A DNA stretch of 64,000 nucleotides, from assembly GCF_008274695.1 (NCBI RefSeq), contig NZ_VTOU01000004.1, forward strand, positions 62,001-126,000, written 5' to 3'. The position numbers and the translations under genes were made by a program. Shown here one piece after another: positions 63,028 to 64,000 of the stretch; positions within the stretch are counted from its first letter, which is position 1, and every line of letters starts with the position of its first letter. The stretch is from Sphingomonas montanisoli. Its GTDB lineage: Bacteria > Pseudomonadota > Alphaproteobacteria > Sphingomonadales > Sphingomonadaceae. The notes under the pieces were generated by a model, which worked only from the letters and a program-made list of their open reading frames with translations, was not told the DNA's origin and did no database searches.

Positions 63028-64000
63028 ATGGCAGTCGGTTCTTTCCGCCGCATTCGCGGCGCGGTTTCGCGTTCGTCTTCGTTCCGTCTGTCCCTGCTGA
63101 TGGGCACCGCCCTCGCACTCCCCGCCGCTGCCTACGCCGAAAACATCGCGTTTAACGGCACCGGCGATTATAGCCTGACCCGCACCGATACGGTTGCCGG
63201 CGGCCCCCGCACCGTCGACATCGCGACCGATGGCACGATCACGCTCAACCTTGCCGGCCTGACTGTCGACAACAGCGTCGGCAATAACGGTGCGGGCATC
63301 AGCGCCGATGCGATCACCGGCGCCGGAGCCGTCAACGTCACCGTCGGTACGGTCAACGCCACGGGCACGGGATCGACCTTCGCCGTTCGCGGCAACAGCA
63401 ACACGGGCGCGATCACGATCAATGCGGGGTCGGTCACCTCGAACGGCAATTCGAGCAGTCGTGCGATCACCGCGACCACGAGCGGCGGGGACATCACGAT
63501 CAACTCGACGGGGACCGCGGCCGGTGGTCAGCGCGGCATCTTCACCGGCGGCCCGGCCGGCACGGTGACCGTCAACAGTGCGATCGCGACGGCCAACGGC
63601 AACAATGGCAGCAGCCTGGGTGCGCTGTTCATTCAGGGTAACAGCGTCAAGGTCGTCAGCGACATCGCCACGCTGACCAACGCGAATGCATCGCAGGGTT
63701 CGGGCATCTATGTCGGCGCCGCCACGCTCGCCAACATCAAGTCGAACACCGTCACCACCGCCGGCACCAACCAGGCGGGCATCTATGTCAGCACGGGCGG
63801 CGACACGATCATCGACAGCGGCACCATCACGGTCGCCGGCAACACGCCGTTTGGCATCGCGGTGTTCGGCACCAAGACGACCGACATCAAGAGCACCCTG
63901 ATCACGGGGACGGGGGCCAGCGGCGGCATCGGCATCAGCGTCACGCCTGACAGCGATCAGGCGGCAGGCACGCAGACTATCAAGATCGCCAGCGGCACTA
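63028..64000 (+). CDS. Autotransporter-like surface protein, N-terminal part (3' truncated by window edge)
   Basis: The frame is open from the ATG at 63028 to the last base (324 codons) without a stop. It has a long signal peptide: FRRIRGAVSRSSSFRLSLLM, then a hydrophobic stretch ending LPAAAYAEN at about residue 40. The rest is a repetitive passenger rich in Gly, Thr, Asn, Ile and Val, with recurring segments such as GAITINAGSVTS, GDITINSTG and GIYVSTGGDTIID. These are right-handed beta-helix rungs of autotransporters. The C-terminal barrel would lie outside the window. Likely a large outer-membrane adhesin or related surface protein. Confidence 0.8.
   Translation, partial: MAVGSFRRIRGAVSRSSSFRLSLLMGTALALPAAAYAENIAFNGTGDYSLTRTDTVAGGPRTVDIATDGTITLNLAGLTVDNSVGNNGAGISADAITGAGAVNVTVGTVNATGTGSTFAVRGNSNTGAITINAGSVTSNGNSSSRAITATTSGGDITINSTGTAAGGQRGIFTGGPAGTVTVNSAIATANGNNGSSLGALFIQGNSVKVVSDIATLTNANASQGSGIYVGAATLANIKSNTVTTAGTNQAGIYVSTGGDTIIDSGTITVAGNTPFGIAVFGTKTTDIKSTLITGTGASGGIGISVTPDSDQAAGTQTIKIASGT

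Overview
The window looks like chromosomal DNA of a sphingomonad-type alphaproteobacterium. GC is high (I did not calculate it), and overlapping ATGA or GTGA gene junctions are common. It carries a TonB-dependent receptor, PQQ-dependent quinohemoprotein dehydrogenases and many CoA-linked catabolic enzymes, plus short palindromic repeats of the kind scattered between sphingomonad genes. The genus is an inference from gene content; there is no rRNA.

Left end (1-12 kb) is mostly housekeeping: the 3' part of pyrG; a leftward glutathione-dependent formaldehyde operon (class III alcohol dehydrogenase, PurU, two VOC proteins, S-formylglutathione hydrolase, an AtzH/HpxZ-like protein and a D-2-hydroxyacid dehydrogenase); a polyamine pair (ornithine decarboxylase with a structured speF-type leader, and a deoxyhypusine-synthase-like enzyme); a CDF metal exporter; tRNA-Arg(CCT); and two membrane proteins.

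From about 12 to 62 kb lies a large catabolic region. A TonB receptor is divergent from two tandem PQQ dehydrogenases, which are followed by an unusual enoyl-CoA hydratase and an SCP2-thiolase-like/DUF35 pair. A leftward operon (two-domain CoA transferase, luciferase-like flavin oxidoreductase, NTF2-like protein, quinone-reductase-like enzyme) faces a rightward F420 gene set (fbiC, npdG, cofE), suggesting that the oxidoreductase is F420-dependent. A long rightward run then encodes a P450, a CxxHxxC ferredoxin, a paired acyl-CoA dehydrogenase, an alkenal-reductase-like enzyme, thiolase, cytochrome c, CoA transferase, SDR, crotonase and an M20 hydrolase. Next come a thiolase divergent from a phosphotransferase-SDR-ACAD-MFS-acyl-CoA ligase-TetR run. 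That run resembles the levulinate/4-hydroxyacid (Lva) route, in which a 4-hydroxyacyl-CoA is phosphorylated and then eliminated. Further genes are a crotonase, flavin reductase, EamA exporter, carboxylesterase, aldehyde dehydrogenase, a second MFS protein, an N-acyl-D-amino-acid deacylase and an AraC/MFS pair. The window ends in an open autotransporter-like gene.

The most interesting signal joins these operons: a 14-bp near-palindrome (consensus TGCACnnnnGgtCA) recurs in at least seven intergenic promoter regions, including that of the TetR gene itself. This suggests one CoA-ester-sensing regulon. The substrate cannot be named from sequence alone.
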